Positions 48,652-50,980 of a stretch of DNA of 50,980 bases are shown here, piece after piece. The DNA comes from Candidatus Berkelbacteria bacterium. Lineage in GTDB: Bacteria; Patescibacteriota; UBA1384; XYA2-FULL-43-10; CAINNR01. The DNA lies in contig JAPLVG010000016.1 of assembly GCA_026397235.1 (NCBI GenBank), forward strand, positions 1-50,980, read 5' to 3'. Within the stretch, counting starts at the first letter, position 1; every line of letters begins with the position of its first letter. The notes under the pieces are model-generated. The model saw nothing but the letters and a program-made list of their open reading frames with translations. It was not told the origin of the DNA and made no database searches. The translations under genes and the position numbers were made by a program.

Positions 48652-49230
48652 ATGCCAGGTGGAGTAGAAGGATCACCACAGGAGCTTTATAATGAGCGTG
48701 GACAAGTGAAAGATCCAGAAATTGCACAAGAAATGGCCAAAGTTGAGAAACCATTTCGCGAAAAAAAAGTTTTAGGGATTTTCAAGCCCTCCAATAAACG
48801 GATAAAAGAAGGGGAACAACGGGCTGAAAATTTGGGCAAGGACTTGCGAATTGAAAAAGAAGATAAAAATGGTTTGGGCAGCGCTCAGCATAAACAAAAT
48901 GGTCAAGAAAATTTAGCGGCCACTGAACAGGGAGAATTAATTGATGACATTATTCCAATATCTGTGAGTTGTGAAAACCGAACTAATGTACGAGATCCTG
49001 AGTGCATGAATAACCCTGAATTGATCAGATACAGTCTTGAAAGACATGCCAAACAGAGACTGGGTGAAAGCTGGAAAGAAAAAGTAAAAAGCTTCAATAT
49101 CCATTTGACAGTCGAGGATAATTTAGCTCGTAATGGAAATGTTTTTATCTATTCTGATCAAGTTATAATGAAAGATGGGACAGTGGTTGAACTAGGTGTG
49201 GGTCGTACACCAGATTTATCTTTTTTCTGA
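48652..49230 (+). CDS. Hypothetical hydrophilic protein (192 aa)
   Basis: Not recognised. Start at the ATG at 48652 with GGAGG close upstream. The first 110 residues are highly charged and Gln/Glu/Lys-rich, probably disordered (ERGQVKDPEIAQEMAKVEKP). The last 80 residues form a possible folded domain (RYSLERHAKQRLGESWKEKV, FNIHLTVEDNLARNGNVFIY). A CTTGGA-tttag-TCCAAG hairpin and the (ACT)19 tract lie upstream; a strong terminator lies downstream. Monocistronic. Confidence 0.7.
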   Translation: MPGGVEGSPQELYNERGQVKDPEIAQEMAKVEKPFREKKVLGIFKPSNKRIKEGEQRAENLGKDLRIEKEDKNGLGSAQHKQNGQENLAATEQGELIDDIIPISVSCENRTNVRDPECMNNPELIRYSLERHAKQRLGESWKEKVKSFNIHLTVEDNLARNGNVFIYSDQVIMKDGTVVELGVGRTPDLSFF

Positions 49231-49247
49231 AAATAAGGCGATTTGCT

Positions 49248-49276
49248 AAAAAAAACCAGCTTCGGCTGGTTTTTTT
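49248..49276 (+). terminator. Terminator of the 48652..49230 gene
   Basis: AAAAACCAGC-ttcg-GCTGGTTTTT with a UUCG tetraloop and a long U-run. Confidence 0.9.
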
Positions 49277-49314
49277 GGTAGAGGCAATATTTATCAGTCG
49301 GTGGGATATTTTGC

Positions 49315-49320
49315 TATACT
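49315..49320 (+). promoter_or_regulatory. Extended -10 box, leaderless NitT/TauT permease transcript
   Basis: TGCTATACT, ending 6 nt before the ATG at 49327. Confidence 0.6.
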
Positions 49321-49326
49321 TAATTT

Positions 49327-50085
49327 ATGCGATATTCTCATCCACTACAAAAAAGCAGTAAGCATCACATTTTAAAGCACCATTTTACCAGTGGCGCTAT
49401 TAGCTGGGCTTGGATTTTGGCAGCATTTTTAGTTGTAGGTTTTGTTTTTAGTTTTTCTAGTTTAAGCTGGAATCAGATTCTGGGCGGATTTGTCGTCAGC
49501 CTAATTCGCACCAGTATTTCCTATATTATAGCCGCAACACTTGCTATCATTATCGCTCTGGCTATGACTTCGAGTCGTTGGTTAGAAGGATTATTGTTGC
49601 CGGTTTTTGATGTCCTGCAGAGTTTTCCAAGCTTTGCCTTATTCCCAGTTTTAGTTGTAGCACTACGAAATTCTCCAGAGTTCATTATCATCATCGTTTT
49701 AACTATAACCATGATCTGGCCGATACTCTTCTCAATTATTGGTGGAATAAAAAATCGCCGCCAAGATTTTGAAGAAGCGGCAACTATTTTTGGCGCTCGT
49801 GGTTCGAAACGCTTAGTCCATTTCGTGTTTCCCGAGCTCATGCCGTCAATTGTAACCGGCTCAATTGTTGGATGGGGTGAAGGCTGGGAATTCATTATCG
49901 GTGCCGAACTTTTGGTTAAAACTAACATCGGCATAGGATCATATCTTGGATTTTTAGGACAGAATCAAAAAAATGTTGCTTTGGCGTTTGGAATTATTAT
50001 TTTGCTAATGCTTTTGTTTGTTATTAATAAATTAATTTGGTTGCCGCTACTCACGCGAGCTACCAATTATAGTTCGGAGTCATAA
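49327..50085 (+). CDS. ABC transporter permease, NitT/TauT (SsuC/TauC) type
   Basis: Six predicted helices in 252 aa with the binding-protein-dependent permease motif EEAATIFGARGSKRLVHFVF (near 138), the EAA loop that docks the ATPase. SFPSFALFPVLVVALRNSPE is typical of the SsuC/TauC group, importers of sulfonates, nitrate or related small molecules. The stop overlaps the ATPase start by one base. No substrate-binding protein gene is in the window, so the substrate is open. Confidence 0.92.
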   Translation: MRYSHPLQKSSKHHILKHHFTSGAISWAWILAAFLVVGFVFSFSSLSWNQILGGFVVSLIRTSISYIIAATLAIIIALAMTSSRWLEGLLLPVFDVLQSFPSFALFPVLVVALRNSPEFIIIIVLTITMIWPILFSIIGGIKNRRQDFEEAATIFGARGSKRLVHFVFPELMPSIVTGSIVGWGEGWEFIIGAELLVKTNIGIGSYLGFLGQNQKNVALAFGIIILLMLLFVINKLIWLPLLTRATNYSSES

Positions 50086-50816
50086 TGACTGATGGCCAAA
50101 TAATACAATTAAAAAATATTTCGCAGAATTTCGAAATAGATAGCAAAAAACAAATTGTTTTGAAAGATATTAGTTTTGAAATTAAAAAAGGCGAGTTTGT
50201 TTGCATTGTCGGGCCATCTGGTTGCGGCAAATCGACACTTCTGCGGATAGTCGCCAAGCTAATCAATCCAACAGCGGGGGCGGTAAGAGTTAACACTGAT
50301 AAATTAGCCATGGTTTTTCAAAATTTCGCCTTATTCCCTTGGTTAACCGTTGAAGAAAATATAGCTTTTGGATTAAATATGTCAGGAGCTAAAGAATCAG
50401 AAGCAAAAAAAATAGTTAGAGAGCAAATTACCGCTATGGGCCTGTCCGGCGTTGAGAAAAAACATCCAAAGGAACTATCCGGTGGTATGAAGCAACGGGT
50501 TGGAATCGCTAGAGCCTTGGCGATTAATCCGGAAATTTTACTTTTGGATGAACCTTTTTCGGCGCTAGATATCTTTACGGCAAAAAAATTGCGTGCGGAA
50601 TTATTATCCATCTGGAAAGAAAGAAATTTGACAGTCTTGATGGTGTCACACTTGGTTGAAGAAGCAGTGGAGTTAGCTGATCGGGTAATAATTATGTCGG
50701 CAAATCCGGGAAAAGTAAAAGAGGCAAAAAATGTCGGATTGTCTCGTCCAAGAAGTGTGCGATCTGAGCAATTTTATCATCTAGTTGATGAAATTGAAAA
50801 GCTGATTCATTCATAA
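50085..50816 (+). CDS. ABC transporter ATPase, NitT/TauT (SsuB/TauB) type
   Basis: Walker A GPSGCGKST near 44, Q-loop MVFQNFALFPWLTVEENIAF, signature LSGGMKQRVGIARAL, Walker B LLLDEPFSALD, switch VSHLVEEAVELADR. Length 243 aa. SGGMKQR and FPWLT are usual in nitrate/sulfonate/taurine importers. Coupled to the permease by a TAATG overlap, so the two form one unit. Confidence 0.95.
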   Translation: MTDGQIIQLKNISQNFEIDSKKQIVLKDISFEIKKGEFVCIVGPSGCGKSTLLRIVAKLINPTAGAVRVNTDKLAMVFQNFALFPWLTVEENIAFGLNMSGAKESEAKKIVREQITAMGLSGVEKKHPKELSGGMKQRVGIARALAINPEILLLDEPFSALDIFTAKKLRAELLSIWKERNLTVLMVSHLVEEAVELADRVIIMSANPGKVKEAKNVGLSRPRSVRSEQFYHLVDEIEKLIHS

Positions 50817-50820
50817 TTAC

Positions 50821-50937
50821 GACTTACGCGATGGAGTCCAAGCTTTAGCTTGTTATCCAACACGCCATTCGACATTGCTCATGGTCTGAGTGAAATCGAA
50901 CGACTAAAGCGTGGTCTCCGTGGATTTTGCGTAAGTC
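50821..50937. repeat. Foldback element, copy B (GACTTACGC ends)
   Basis: GACTTACGC and GCGTAAGTC are perfect 9-bp inverted ends. Inside, TGGAGTCCAAGCTTTAGCTT (with hairpin CAAGC-ttta-GCTTG) and ACTAAAGCGTGGTCTCCGTG match the two ends of the shorter element at 25485. No ORF; looks like a MITE or similar non-autonomous element. The last 43 bases of the window show nothing recognisable. Confidence 0.65.
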
Positions 50938-50980
50938 ATATATAATATAATCTTTAATCAAAAAATGCCCGGGTCGCGGG

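Overview
The window looks like chromosomal DNA from a Candidate Phyla Radiation (Patescibacteria) bacterium using the standard code, with UGA as stop. The base is AT-rich. It holds compact housekeeping genes, a heterodimeric ABC exporter, a solo PaaX/Cas2-like regulator, many secreted or membrane-anchored proteins with no database-like name, and a tRNA gene interrupted by a group I intron. Lineage is inferred from gene style only; no rRNA is present.

Layout. 1-4.3 kb: small acidic protein, rpsO, pnp, family-4 uracil-DNA glycosylase. 4.4-15.7 kb: RNase J, ftsK, a RodZ-like protein, recA, DUF3800, recX, PEP synthase. 15.8-19.3 kb: small membrane protein, methyltransferase, orphan GC-richer genes, tRNA-Ser(GGA). 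19.5-24.8 kb: rubrerythrin, DHH phosphoesterase, a frameshifted surface protein, frameshifted DUF523, a polytopic membrane protein, an ASCH protein, two tiny lipoprotein-like ORFs. 24.8-29.5 kb: a MazG-like Cys-rich protein, dnaG, rpoD and a 59-aa ORF missed by the ORF track. 29.7-34 kb: AbrB regulator plus a two-subunit ABC exporter. 34-44.6 kb: VIT1/CCC1 transporter and a surface-protein locus with DUF5667-like, Cys-rich, zinc-ribbon and DUF2330 proteins, an Ig/dockerin protein and a cohesin-like anchored protein. 44.7-45.3 kb: tRNA-Asn(GUU) split by a 542-nt group I intron encoding an HNH protein. 45.4-50.9 kb: NUDIX, ABC-2 transporter, PaaX/Cas2-like gene flanked by identical 34-nt palindromic repeats, an orphan gene behind an (ACT)19 tract, and a NitT/TauT-type ABC permease/ATPase pair.

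Two expression styles are visible. Several AT-rich genes (DUF3800, methyltransferase, DUF523, MazG-like, ABC-2 ATPase, PaaX-like, NitT permease) have an extended -10 box only 6-9 nt before the start codon, so they are probably leaderless. A second class of GC-richer orphan genes sits alone, each with its own -35/-10 promoter, usually a strong Shine-Dalgarno, and an intrinsic terminator.

The most unusual items are the intron-split tRNA-Asn, the adjacent dockerin and cohesin-like surface genes, a palindrome family with a conserved ACCGATCGGT centre bracketing both the AbrB-ABC operon and the Cas2-like gene, four broken reading frames (one explained exactly by a 14-bp tandem duplication), and several families of intergenic foldback repeats.
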